Source: an uncultured Verrucomicrobiota bacterium
GTDB lineage: Bacteria > Verrucomicrobiota > Verrucomicrobiia > Opitutales > Opitutaceae
Direction of reading: 5' to 3'
Assembly (NCBI GenBank): GCA_913058185.1
Contig: CAJXQX010000012.1
Coordinates: 1 to 64,000, forward strand
DNA: 64,000 nt
Below are positions 1 to 10,456 of the stretch, piece by piece; within the stretch, counting starts at the first letter, position 1; the number at the start of each line of letters is the position of its first letter. The notes beneath the pieces were generated by a model. That model saw nothing but the letters and a program-made list of their open reading frames with translations, made no database searches and was not told the origin of the DNA. Made by a program: the position numbers and the translations under genes.

Positions 1-330
1 GTGAAAGAGAGTCCCAACTCGGCGACTTCTACGGATTGCTTATTATTCATTTATATTAACGGATTTTGCGTGCTGCGGACATTGGAACCTCACCGCAACA
101 CGCAGCGGAGGGGGTCAAGTGGGGCCGGTTGAATTCGCCGAATTACGAATTGCGTCACCGTGAGGTGCCGGACCCGGAAAGGGTTTAAAAGGTTTAAGGA
201 GCGGTGGCCGCTCTCGCAAAATCTCAAATCTGGCTCGAGAGATTTCTGAGTGCCGCCCGATCAACAGTGGGTCCAGCAGCAGTCAGAAATGTCCCGATCG
301 AAGAAAAAGCGAGGGAGCGGAAAAGAACAA

Positions 331-358
331 CGGGCGACCCCGGTTAGAGGGTCGCCCG
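331..358 (-). terminator. Rho-independent-type terminator downstream of rpsO
   Basis: Perfect 10-bp stem CGGGCGACCC (331-340) / GGGTCGCCCG (349-358), 8-nt loop, followed on the minus strand by TTGTTCTTTT. Confidence 0.75.
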
Positions 359-368
359 TGAAAGAGGG

Positions 369-632
369 TTACTTGCGCAACTTGAGCTTCTCGAGAAGCT
401 CCCGATACTTGGCGAGGTCGTGACGCTTGACGTAGTCGAGCAATTTACGACGACGGGCAGCCATCTGTAGCAGGCCGCGGCGACTGTGGAAGTCCTTGCG
501 GTGGGTGCGAAGATGCTCGGTCAGGTGATTGATCCGAGCGGAAAGGATCGCGATTTGGACTTCGGAAGATCCGGTATCCGTATCGTGGGTTTTGAATGCT
601 GCGATGATTTCTGGTTTAGCGACTGTAGACAT
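369..632 (-). CDS. rpsO: 30S ribosomal protein S15
   Basis: 87 aa; S15 signature ([51 protein letters not shown]). Confidence 0.98.
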   Translation of the reverse strand: MSTVAKPEIIAAFKTHDTDTGSSEVQIAILSARINHLTEHLRTHRKDFHSRRGLLQMAARRRKLLDYVKRHDLAKYRELLEKLKLRK

Positions 633-983
633 TGGTTATATTTAAGGGTTCACGACTGTAAGGGGGCCGAAACCCCGTGTTTCCCGCTTTCATCTCAGCG
701 CTAACTGAGACGTAAGCCGAAACCACCGTTCCAATTCCGCAGAGTGCGAAACCAGTCATGGTAGTCCCCCGCAACCGGCGGAGTTCCACTAACGCAAGGG
801 AAGAACATCCCGAACCGTGTGCCCCGGTGCAAGCGCATTTTAAAGGGTATTTCTCTGCAGGGATTTACGGGGTTTGAGCGGGTAGGGCTGACCCTCTGAA
901 TCAGGAATCTGGAATTTCAGGCTAGTGAGGCGCCATTCCTCTTCCCGGGCGATGAAGTCGACCCACTGGAGAGGGAGTGGGCT

Positions 984-2153
984 CTATTTAGGCAGGGCGG
1001 TGTTCGGCATCACGGCGTCCTGAGGGTAAGGATTATGGGAACCAAATACGAGCATGGCCGGCTGGTCTTCCGCGGTGAAGAACGATTCGTCGATGTTACC
1101 GGAGGCGTCTTTCAGTGCGCTGAAGTCCAGACCAAGATGTTGGGCAAGAAATGGATACGCAGCTTGGCGTTTTGACGGACCGTAGTCATGGCCTTCGTTT
1201 TCGAAATGGGCATTCTCGACGCGGTCTTGGGCGCCGTAGAGCTCGTAGACTTTTTGAATATAGGGAAACCCGATCTCCGGAACCCGCTTGGTCCAGTCTT
1301 CGCCGTCGGAGATAATGAGTTGAGGGCGGGGAGCGGTGAGGGCGGCGATTTCCGCGTTGTTGGTTTTGTGGGTGGAGCTTTGATGGATAGGCATGCCGCT
1401 TTCGCAGGCGCAGCCGCCAAAGAAAAACGAGGACACCTGGCAGACGGGGATACTCACCGCGATGCGGTCATCGATGGCGGAGAGCACAAACGATTGGGTG
1501 CCTCCACCCGAACAGCCGGTGATGGCGATGCGTTGATCATCCACGCGAGGGAGGGATTGGAGGAAGTCGACGGCTCGAATGCTGTTCCATGTTTGGAGCC
1601 GGAGAACTGCGGGAGCCTGCTTGTGGGACCACCCGGCCACCTCAGAGTCACCATCGCCTACCATGTCGAATTGGAAGACGGCTGCGCCCGCACGGGCCAT
1701 GACGGCGCAGCGGGTCTGACGGCTGGCAATGAACCGTCCGCCATGCCCCTGGGGGCTGAGGACGCCGGCCAATTGGCCTTCATGGTCGGTTGGTAAATAG
1801 AGCGATCCGGTGACGTAAAATCCTGGAGAACTTTGAAACGCGACGCTTTGGACGGTGTAGCCATCGTAGGTGCGTTGGTTGGAGAACTGGGGACGTAACG
1901 GTGTTTTGGGCGGCAGTGGACTGAGGCCGGCTCCTTTTAGGATGCCCTCGCGAATACGTTAGCGGCGGTCTTCCCAACCAGCCAAGTCAGAGTAGGAGTT
2001 GCTGAGTTGATCGAGCTCGACCTTGGCTTCGGCGGGTGTGAGGGCGCGCCCGATGCGTAATATGGGGTCGGAGTTGCCGGCTTTGGCCACTGAAGTCAGT
2101 AATGCCGCAGTGATCGACAGACGGAGGAAGCGGCTCAGGAGAGGGTGGATCAT
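984..2153 (-). pseudogene. Secreted alpha/beta hydrolase (acetyl xylan esterase/dienelactone hydrolase-like), interrupted by one in-frame TAA
   Basis: ORFs 1959..2153 and 984..1772 are in the same frame (2153-1772=381). Only TAA at 1959-1961 separates signal peptide plus N-terminus (..AGWEDRR*) from [17 protein letters not shown]...; GCSGGG nucleophile elbow and C-terminal ..[12 protein letters not shown] present. Confidence 0.8.
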
Positions 2154-2235
2154 GGCTGTTCGGACTTAAGTGAACCGGCGTCTGAGAAGGGGCACCGAGC
2201 GAAAATGAGACGGACGTTTGGCGAGAGGAGAAGAG

Positions 2236-2982
2236 CTAGAGTTCCTTGATGAAAATATTGCGGAACTGAACCAGGCTGGAAGCAGGAGACCACGTGCCGT
2301 CGGCTTTTTTGCCTCCGTGATGTTGCAACCCGATGGGGCCCTTCTCTGGCACCCCGGGCATGAGGGCATTATCGATGACGAGGTGTCCGTTTAATTCCAC
2401 ACTCACCCGGTCGCCTTTTACGGTTACGACAAATGTGTTCCATTCTCCAATGGGGTTATCGGCGTTGAGGGAGGGGGTGAGGCCGGCCCGAATATTCTGA
2501 GGCTGTTTTTCGTTGTTACGGATCCCATACATTTCGCCCGAGCCAATGGGCCAGCACCAGATGTTGAGTTGATATTTCATATTACCCCGTAGGAGCACCC
2601 CGGAGTCAGCGTTGGGCATGGGGTGGGTGATTTTCTGGCCTTCTGCATCCTTTACGTAAGAGCCGTCGGGAAGAACGTAGGGAACGTTGAAGAAACCGGT
2701 GGTTTGTTTGATGCGCCAGTCGAGGTGGAGTTCGAAGTCCTGGTAGGCTTGGTCGGTCCAGAGGTGCTTGTCTTTCGCTTCCGATTGAGCGTCGTAGTCC
2801 ATGACACCGTTGAGGACTTTCCAGTGGCCGTTGTCTCCCTCAGGAATGGCCCAACCGGCGAGGGTTTTCCCATTGAACAAGGAAGCGAATCCAACGGGCG
2901 CCGGATCTGGTGCAGCGTGCAACGCCGCGGTGAAGGACAAGACCAAAGAAAAGAAGATAAGTTTGGTTTTCATAATGTTCAC
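2236..2982 (-). CDS. DUF1080 (3-keto-disaccharide hydrolase-like) secreted protein
   Basis: Signal peptide; FASLFNGKTLAGWAIPEGDNGHWKVLNGVMDYDA, DFELHLDWRI, NADSGVLLRG motifs typical of DUF1080. Confidence 0.9.
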   Translation of the reverse strand: MNIMKTKLIFFSLVLSFTAALHAAPDPAPVGFASLFNGKTLAGWAIPEGDNGHWKVLNGVMDYDAQSEAKDKHLWTDQAYQDFELHLDWRIKQTTGFFNVPYVLPDGSYVKDAEGQKITHPMPNADSGVLLRGNMKYQLNIWCWPIGSGEMYGIRNNEKQPQNIRAGLTPSLNADNPIGEWNTFVVTVKGDRVSVELNGHLVIDNALMPGVPEKGPIGLQHHGGKKADGTWSPASSLVQFRNIFIKEL

Positions 2983-3076
2983 TTTTGAGGGGAAGGTTGT
3001 GAAGGATTCAGGTAGATCGTTTTACGGCCCCCATGACGATGTGGCCCCGACTCTGGCATCGATGGGCGGGGAGTGA

Positions 3077-4486
3077 CTAATCAATGAATTGATCCCACGT
3101 AGGGAGCTGCACCAGCATCATCTCGTAGACCGCTTCCTCTTGTTCGTCGGGTGCTGCTTCCGATCGAGCTAGCTGGATTTGCTTAGCGTGAGTTGGATCG
3201 ATGGTCTCGACCCAGGCAACGGTGTAGAGGTGGTCGTCGGCACCGATCTCAATGCTTTCAGTGAAGTAGACCCGGCGACCATCGGCCGAGGTTAGTCGAC
3301 CATGATCGGTGTAACGGTCGTTATCGATTTCATAACTGACGAGGTGAATGGACGAGGGCACGTCCGGTCGGCCGGCGACGGGCACGTCGGGAGCATGTGC
3401 GAGATAAAGTATCGTATTTTTCGGACCCAGCATAAAGCCGAGTTGGGTGCGCAACGGATTGCGGCGGGTCCGGGTGTCGACGTTGGCGGCGCGGAGTTGC
3501 CGAACCGACCGGAGCATGCCGGTGGCGGGTTTAAATTCGAAGAGCTGGGTGCTGCCCCCTTGCAGTCCCCAGAAACTCTCCGTGTTGGGATTCCACAGAA
3601 TCGTGCGCCAGTTGTTCCAGAAGAAGTGGGCTTCGGCGGGGACCACGAAATCCGCCTCTTGCACGGGGGCAAGATGAGTGAGGTTCAGATTTTCGTAGTA
3701 GTTTACGGGGCGCTGTTGATCGGATTCGAAGCGCCAAATTTTACCGGTATCGGTGCCGCCAAATAGGTTGCCTTCGGGATCAATCGCGAGGCGCCGGCAA
3801 ATGAAATTCCATTCGTCAGGCAGACGTCCCCATTCACCGCGTTGTTGCACGGCTCCCCAGTTCTTGAGCATGCCTTCACTGAGGTTGTAGGAGATTAGGA
3901 GCCCCGTGGGCCAAGTGAGGCCGTAGAGGGTTTCGTTTTTCTGATCCACGGTCATCGTAATGATGCCCTCATTGGGGAGTTGGAGCTGGGCAAGATCTTC
4001 GAATTCTCCCGTGTCCAAATCGTAGCGCATGAAGTGCCCGCCGGAGTAAGGTTCTCGACCGACAGGTGGAGTCATGTTCGGCAAATTTCCCGTGTAGTAA
4101 GACGTGTGGGTGCCGAAGTAGAGGTGGCCATCGTGCTCAATGAGTGGAGTGTGGATTTTGCCGTGTGGGATGTGTTCCTGCGGTGACTCTCCGAGCACCT
4201 CGCTGAGGTTGGCGATCAGAGTGATCTGCTCGGATGTCGGATCAAAACGATAGATGTGGGTGGGAATCTGATCGTTGTGCGTCCCGAGGGTGAAATACAG
4301 GTTCCCATCCGATGCGCTCGTGAGGTTGTGGTAGTTACAATCTCCTTCGAGAAACCCGGGATCGAAAAGGCGCGTCGGAATCGTCAACTGAGATTCAGCC
4401 AGCGTAGTAAGCGCGCCCATGCCCGCGACGATCAGACTGATTACGAGACGTGCGCACGAGAGACGGATTAGAGTAATGGTGTCCAT
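3077..4486 (-). CDS. Secreted beta-propeller-like protein of unknown function
   Basis: 469 aa, signal peptide, repeated YxFDPxTxx / YDLDTGEFEDL / FEFKPATGML strand patterns. Confidence 0.6.
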   Translation of the reverse strand: MDTITLIRLSCARLVISLIVAGMGALTTLAESQLTIPTRLFDPGFLEGDCNYHNLTSASDGNLYFTLGTHNDQIPTHIYRFDPTSEQITLIANLSEVLGESPQEHIPHGKIHTPLIEHDGHLYFGTHTSYYTGNLPNMTPPVGREPYSGGHFMRYDLDTGEFEDLAQLQLPNEGIITMTVDQKNETLYGLTWPTGLLISYNLSEGMLKNWGAVQQRGEWGRLPDEWNFICRRLAIDPEGNLFGGTDTGKIWRFESDQQRPVNYYENLNLTHLAPVQEADFVVPAEAHFFWNNWRTILWNPNTESFWGLQGGSTQLFEFKPATGMLRSVRQLRAANVDTRTRRNPLRTQLGFMLGPKNTILYLAHAPDVPVAGRPDVPSSIHLVSYEIDNDRYTDHGRLTSADGRRVYFTESIEIGADDHLYTVAWVETIDPTHAKQIQLARSEAAPDEQEEAVYEMMLVQLPTWDQFID

Positions 4487-4520
4487 GTTGTTCAGTGGAA
4501 TTGAACTGAGTTTTTACGGG

Positions 4521-4546
4521 GTAGGACGGCGGGTATGCCCGTCGTC
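4521..4546 (+). repeat. Solitary GTAG-headed REP-like palindrome
   Basis: GTAG + GACGGCGGG-TATG-CCCGTCGTC (one mismatch). Confidence 0.55.
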
Positions 4547-5057
4547 AGTAAAGGTGCTATACGAGCGACAATTGATGCCAACGTTATACTCGATTGATCA
4601 GCTGGGCATGATCGCGCTTTCCAAGCGCGAGGTGAAGCGACAGGTTTGGAGTGGTTTCCTAAACCTCACTTTACCTTTATTCCCGCATGAACCAGTTTTC
4701 TGAATTTTTATACCGTTCCACATCGGGGACATACTTGAAGCTAAATGAGGCTGTCCAATAAATGAAATGAGACGCGCTCCACGCTTTCATCCAATAGTAT
4801 GAACCGAAATCGAAGGTGTTGGAGTTGAATCAAATTTCGGAATCCTGGGTTCACAGACTTACAGTTCTGACTTCGGTCGCGATCGGTATGTCATCGCTCT
4901 GTTTTGGACAGCGGGAGGATGTGGTGACGGTGACCCTGTGGCGGGCGGACAAATAATCACCTTGGATGCGCCCGCACTAGGAAGCGAAGTAGGCTGGGCA
5001 GCGACGCTGGTGCGGATGGACTAATTCGGCTCGGGAAATACGAGGCGGCCCTGACTT

Positions 5058-6593
5058 CTATTTCACAATACCTTCAGTGACTCCCGGCCAATCGTCGGTG
5101 CGGCATGGGGTGACGGGGAGGCCGGTGGCGTCCTGCAGATTCGCGATGGGATTATCGGCCCATGCATAACGGACCGCGACGGGGTTGAGCACGTCTGGGC
5201 TTGATACTTGGACTTGGTTTTTGCCGATGATTTTGGCGTCCGCCCAAACGAATTTTTTATCCTCTCCCGCGATGGCGAATCCGATTGGTTCTGTGACGTC
5301 GAATGAGTAGAGACCGCCGTCACTCACGTGATCAAACGTGAGCGTGATGGTGGCGCCCTCGGATGTCATGCTGGCGTAGCGAGGGCTTTGGGCGGCGAGA
5401 TCGAAGCCGTATTCGTTGCTTAGAGCGAGGCGAGCCAAACGGTTCGCCACGGTTGTTTTGTCGCGGGGATGAATATCTCGTCCTTCACCGGCGTCGATGA
5501 TGACAGCTTCGCCGGTGTGGGGGAGGGAAAGGGTCATGGTCTGGGCCTCGCGCAACTCGGCCCAATCACTAGCGGCGGGTTCAGGCAATTCAGCCCGGTA
5601 GTCGGCAAGTTGAACCCAGTAGAAAGGGAAGTCCCCTTGGTCCCAAAGATCGCGCCACGTGCTGATCATCAGAGGGAAAAGGTCGCGGTATTGGTAGGCA
5701 CGTTTCGCATTGGATTCACCTTGATACCAAATTACGCCGCGAATGCCGTAGCCGATGGTGGGATTGAGCACACCGTTAAAAAGATTGGCTGGGCGATTCT
5801 GACTGAGGCGGAGATCGCGGGGAGCGCGTTGGGTCGGGGCAGGCTTGCCGGCGGTTTGCCACGCTTTGAATTCCGCAAGGGCAGTGGCGTGAACCTCGTC
5901 GGTGTAGGCGGTAGTATTCTTGTCCCAAGACTCGAGGTTGGCGGCGTAATCGCCTTCGGCTTCGAGCACGTCGCGTGGCACCCAGGCATCGGCGGCAGAT
6001 CCGCCCCATGCGTTGTCGATGAGGCCGATGGGCACGCCAACGGCATTGTGAATGCGGCGACCGAACATGTAGCCGATGGCGGAAAAATTTGCGACAGTTT
6101 CAGGGGAGCACGCTTCCCACTTTCCTTCGAAGTCATCGAGCGGCGCTTGGCTGGCAACATTGGGGACCGAGATCAACCGGATCTCCGGGTAGTTGGCGGT
6201 CACCATTTCGACATCGGCGTTATAGATGCTGCTGAGCGATCGAACCATGTTTGATTGGCCGGAGCAGATCCAAACCTCGCCGCTGAGAATGTCTTCAAAG
6301 GTTAAGGTATTCTTGCCCTCGATACTGAGTTCGTAGGGACCGCCGGTAGGCAGGGGATTCAGCATGACCCGCCATCCGCCGTCATCGGCAGCGACGGTGG
6401 TGTGATACTGACCGTGGATCTTGACGGTGATCTTTTCGCCGGGGGCAGCGGTGCCCCAAACGGGGTTGGTCTGCAGCCGTTGCAGGACCATGTGGTCGCC
6501 GAAAATTGCGGGAAGAGAAACGTCGGCGCGAAGTGCCGAACAACAACTCATCAGGCAAACGACGAGAGAGGCGAAGAGGTTGAATGATTTCAT
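5058..6593 (-). CDS. Sialate O-acetylesterase
   Basis: SLPAIFGDHMVLQR, WICSGQSNM, GVIWYQGESNA, DAGEGRDIHPRDK motifs. Confidence 0.93.
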   Translation of the reverse strand: MKSFNLFASLVVCLMSCCSALRADVSLPAIFGDHMVLQRLQTNPVWGTAAPGEKITVKIHGQYHTTVAADDGGWRVMLNPLPTGGPYELSIEGKNTLTFEDILSGEVWICSGQSNMVRSLSSIYNADVEMVTANYPEIRLISVPNVASQAPLDDFEGKWEACSPETVANFSAIGYMFGRRIHNAVGVPIGLIDNAWGGSAADAWVPRDVLEAEGDYAANLESWDKNTTAYTDEVHATALAEFKAWQTAGKPAPTQRAPRDLRLSQNRPANLFNGVLNPTIGYGIRGVIWYQGESNAKRAYQYRDLFPLMISTWRDLWDQGDFPFYWVQLADYRAELPEPAASDWAELREAQTMTLSLPHTGEAVIIDAGEGRDIHPRDKTTVANRLARLALSNEYGFDLAAQSPRYASMTSEGATITLTFDHVSDGGLYSFDVTEPIGFAIAGEDKKFVWADAKIIGKNQVQVSSPDVLNPVAVRYAWADNPIANLQDATGLPVTPCRTDDWPGVTEGIVK

Positions 6594-6664
6594 GAAACGT
6601 TTATTTGAGGTAAATGGGCAATCAAGGTAGGCCGATACGGGAGAGGAGCTAAATCGGGCAACGT

Positions 6665-9094
6665 TTAGTCTGGTTTGAGGTATCGGACTTTCAGATCGCG
6701 GGGCAGAGGAGTGACGTGGTTTTGCTCAGCCCAATGATCCCAAACGTCGGAGAGTTGGTCTACTAGGAGCGGACGCTCGGAGGCGAGGTTGTTCATCTCG
6801 GTGCGGTCGGTGGTGAAATCGTAGAGTTCCCAAGGCTCATCATCGAGAGCGACCAGTTTCCAGGTGCCAACGCGCACGGCTCGATTGCCCTGATGTTCGA
6901 AGAAAAGGGAGCGTTCATTCCCGCCCTCATTGAGCTGAGCGATCAGGTCGGTGCCAGGTAAATCAAGCTCGCCATCATAGCGAGTGCCAGCGGCCGCGAC
7001 AGCGGTGGGGAGTAGGTCGATGATATGCGCCGGTTCGTGAATGACTGAACCGGCAGGGACATCGAGTCCCGCGGGCCAATGCACCACTCCGGGCGAGGCG
7101 ATGCCACCCTCGTGATTGAAGTGCTTGTAGAGTCGCCAGGGAGAGTTGGAGGCATTGGCCCAGGCCGAACCAACGCTGTGGAATGTGCCGGCCGAGCCCA
7201 TGTTCTCGATCATCTCATCTTCGTGCAGAATATTCTGGTTACTGGAGACGATATCGAAGCCGAACGGATCCCATTCAAAACAGGCACCGTTGTCGGACGT
7301 GAAAACGATCAGCGTATTCTCAAACTCCCCGGCGCGTTTGAGGTCGTCGATGACGCGGCCGATTTGTTGATCGAGTCGGTCAATCATGGCCGCGTAAATT
7401 GCCATGCGTCGGGCGAGGTCGAGGCGTCGATTTTTCGGCAAAGTATCCCACGCAGGATTCACTCCGGTTTCGGTTTCACCGTAGTTTCGCCATTGCGAGC
7501 GGGGGCTGAGTTGCGTGTATTCCGGCACGATGCCGAGTTGCTTCATGCGCGTGAGGCGTTCGGCCCGAATTTGATCCCAACCTCCGTGATAACGATCCGC
7601 GTATTTTGCGATGTCGGCCGGAGGCGCTTGCAGGGGGAAATGCGGGGCATTGTAAGCTAGGTAGAGAAACCAAGGTTGGGCGGGCGTTTCACACGCGAGC
7701 TCCAGGAAATCCAGAGCATGATCGGTGACCGCGTCAGTGGCGTAGAATTGGCCGGCGGGGTATTGGCGAGCAGTCCGATCGGCTGGTAGGCGAATGAGGT
7801 GTTCGGGATCGAAGAAACGTTTGGCACTCACGAGCGTGCCATAAAACTCCTCGAAGCCATGTTGCGTCGGATCGGGCGTTCCGAGATGCCATTTCCCGGA
7901 CATAAAAGATCGGTATCCGGCGGGGGATAATACCTGAGCGATGGTTTGGGCATCGGCGGAAACGACGCCTCGGTAACCGGGTTGGCCGAGATCGTTTCCG
8001 GTCATGTGGCCGAGACCAACGCGATGCGGATATTGGCCGGTGAGGAGGGCGGCGCGCGAGGGGCAGCAGCGCCCGGTGTTGTAGAGTTGAGTCAGGCGCA
8101 CTCCGCCGCGAGCGAGCGCGTCAAGATTGGGCGTTTCGATTTCACCGCCGAAGGAACCCAGATCACTAAAACCGAGATCATCGGCCAAGATGTAGAGAAT
8201 GTTGGGTCGATTGTCGGCTAGAGTAGCCGGTGGCTTTTTCCGCGTCGAGAGGTCGAAAATCGCACCCGATTTTAAATCGTGGTAGAAGGGTTCTTTGCCC
8301 TCCCAGCGTAACGGATCGAAAATCCTCACGATGCCGGTTCCCGAGACCCGTAGGTGATTTTTGATCACCGTAATCGCCGTGCCTTGATCGATGCCGATTC
8401 CCAGAAGTTGGCTGGTGTCCAAGTTCCGTTGCTGTAGCTGTGATTTTTTTGCCTCAAAAACTTGGAATAAATCGTTCTCCCGATTGCGTTCCTCGACATG
8501 CACGTCGAAGGCAGAATTGGTCACAAAGTCGAAACCCTGTTGATGTTTCTTGTCTCCTAGAATCTCCCGTTTCAGGTAGTCGCCGCGAGTCATGAAGGAG
8601 GATTGGACTTGGGCGCCCGCGGAGGAACCGCCGATGACACCGCCGCGTTCGAGCAGACGGTGCATGGCGGCAAGGGTTTCGGTGTCGAGAAATGTGTCGG
8701 TCAGATAAGATTGGTTGCCTCCGCTCATGAAGATGGCGTCGGCGCGATCGATTTCACCGTAGAAGGCCGACGAGTCGGCCTCGTCACGTGATAGGGTGTA
8801 GAACTCTGAGACGTCGGTCAGGCCGAAGCGGGTTAGGGCGGTCACCATGCGCCAGATTTCGCCCTTTTCGCGGGGAGCTTGGCGTCTGGGACCTTGTGGG
8901 GTTGTGATGACACGAATGACAGGTTGAGCCTTCTGGGTGTGCTCTTTCACCAAATCCACAAACTCGCCGGTATTGAAGCGGCCGCCACCGTGAATGTAGA
9001 GGGCGCCATTTTCTGGCCCGGTCGTTTGAGCCCAAAGTCCGGAGACGCAGATAAACATCAAGGTGGTAAACGTTATCGCTGATTTTGGTTTCAC
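6665..9094 (-). CDS. Fusion protein: N-terminal cyanophycinase-like (peptidase S51) domain + C-terminal type I sulfatase
   Basis: 809 aa single ORF. Residues ~30-285: FMSGGNQSYL, GGVIGGSSAGA, GIGIDQGTAITV (S51/cyanophycinase). Residues ~295-809: NRPNILYILADDLG, CCPSRAALLTG (CxPSR), GKWHLG, FTSDNGA (sulfatase). Confidence 0.92.
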   Translation of the reverse strand: MKPKSAITFTTLMFICVSGLWAQTTGPENGALYIHGGGRFNTGEFVDLVKEHTQKAQPVIRVITTPQGPRRQAPREKGEIWRMVTALTRFGLTDVSEFYTLSRDEADSSAFYGEIDRADAIFMSGGNQSYLTDTFLDTETLAAMHRLLERGGVIGGSSAGAQVQSSFMTRGDYLKREILGDKKHQQGFDFVTNSAFDVHVEERNRENDLFQVFEAKKSQLQQRNLDTSQLLGIGIDQGTAITVIKNHLRVSGTGIVRIFDPLRWEGKEPFYHDLKSGAIFDLSTRKKPPATLADNRPNILYILADDLGFSDLGSFGGEIETPNLDALARGGVRLTQLYNTGRCCPSRAALLTGQYPHRVGLGHMTGNDLGQPGYRGVVSADAQTIAQVLSPAGYRSFMSGKWHLGTPDPTQHGFEEFYGTLVSAKRFFDPEHLIRLPADRTARQYPAGQFYATDAVTDHALDFLELACETPAQPWFLYLAYNAPHFPLQAPPADIAKYADRYHGGWDQIRAERLTRMKQLGIVPEYTQLSPRSQWRNYGETETGVNPAWDTLPKNRRLDLARRMAIYAAMIDRLDQQIGRVIDDLKRAGEFENTLIVFTSDNGACFEWDPFGFDIVSSNQNILHEDEMIENMGSAGTFHSVGSAWANASNSPWRLYKHFNHEGGIASPGVVHWPAGLDVPAGSVIHEPAHIIDLLPTAVAAAGTRYDGELDLPGTDLIAQLNEGGNERSLFFEHQGNRAVRVGTWKLVALDDEPWELYDFTTDRTEMNNLASERPLLVDQLSDVWDHWAEQNHVTPLPRDLKVRYLKPD

Positions 9095-9209
9095 GTTGAA
9101 AACGTTATCTCTCGGGCGGGTGACGGCGATATCTGTTTTAATTGCTAGGTTTTAAGGAATTTTAGGCTCTCAATTTCATTGGACCACTGGATGATAAATC
9201 TAGGCCTCT

Positions 9210-10456
9210 ATGGTATTCAAAAATCATATTCAACAAACGATCCGCCCTCGGTGGGATGGGATTTTTTCAGGATTAGCGATATTTTTTGTCTCCTGTCTCG
9301 GATTGGTGGCGGTCTATCAGTTGGCTCATCGAGCTCAGATCGAAGCGGTGCGAGGTGAGTTGGCTTCATTGGCCAGATCCTTGGCCGTGCAGATTGATGG
9401 AGATCTACATCGCACCTTTACTTCACCCGAACAGACGGGAACGCCCGAACACTTCGAGGCACTCGCTCTGTTGGCTGATTTTCATCGGTCCAATCCGAGT
9501 TTGTTTTTTGTCTACACGGCGGTGCTACGGAGAGATACCGTGCACATTGTTTTGGACGGAGAGTTTCTGGTGCGAAATCGCGCTCTCTCGAACCGCCGGA
9601 TGATATCATGCAGCCCTACGAAGCTGATGATCCGGAGTTCGTAGAGGCTTTGAGGGCCGGAGTGGTGACCACCAACAGCGAACCCTTCGCGGATGACCAG
9701 GGCGTGTTCATGAGTGGGTTTGCGCCGTTTTTTGATTCTAAGGGCGAGTTGGCGGGTGGTCCGGTATCCGAGCCGGAGTTCAGGTTTACCATGACCGAGC
9801 AGCCAATATTTCCATTTCATTTGGCCAATGCGGGTGTCACCTCCGGGTCCGCTAGTTTTATGTTACTGGTAGATCGGGAAGGACAGTTGCAGGATTTCCT
9901 CCTAATCGAAGCGACTCATTTAAAGTTCGGTGAGGCGTTGGCTGCCGTGTTGCCAAGTTGGACGTTTCATCCGACCGAAATCAACGGGCGGTTTGTGAAC
10001 ACAACCAGTCGAATTGATGTCAATTCCCACTCCTCCGGATCGGTCGTTTCGTTCTCCGTTTCTGACGATTTGCAGAACCTTTTCTCTAATCGCAAACTGA
10101 TCCAACGGGGAAGCGAGAGTTATCAGGTCGCCGAGTTACGTGACCTGGATCGACTGCCGGATCCCGTTCACATCGTCGAACCGTTACCTCCTCATCCTGA
10201 GTTGGTCGGCCCTGAAGGCATCGATGTGGTTTTCAGTTTCTACATCGATACTGAAGGAACCGTGCGAATTCCGAGTCTCGAAGATACCGGAGACCAAGTG
10301 GTGGATGAACAGATTTTAGAGGCAGTCCAGAATGCTTTGATACAGTGGGAATTTAGACCTCCAACCATTGAAAGCCAGCCGGTCGTGTTCCGCGTTCTAC
10401 AACCTTTCCGCTTTTCCAAGGAAAGTGGAGATGTCCCGGATGATTCGGGAAATTAG
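9210..10456 (+). pseudogene. Frameshifted chimeric gene: sensor-like N-terminal domain joined to TonB C-terminal-like domain(s)
   Basis: ORFs 9210..9644 and 9608..10456 join if a frameshift near 9595-9607 is corrected (..NRALSNRP/DDIMQPYEADDPEFVEAL..). The sensor-like segment ends at KGELAG (~9758); after it come two tandem TonB-C-like segments (..LPSWTFHPTEINGRFV.., ..NALIQWEFRPPTIESQPVVFRV..). Confidence 0.65.

Noticed and set aside
4547-5050. Possible small gene in the gap before the sialate O-acetylesterase
   Set aside because: No ORF with plausible start, domain or conserved RNA fold that I could support.
5469-6254. 261-aa plus-strand ORF antisense to sialate O-acetylesterase
   Set aside because: Shadow ORF from high-GC codon bias; no domain-like sequence; the opposite strand encodes a recognisable enzyme.
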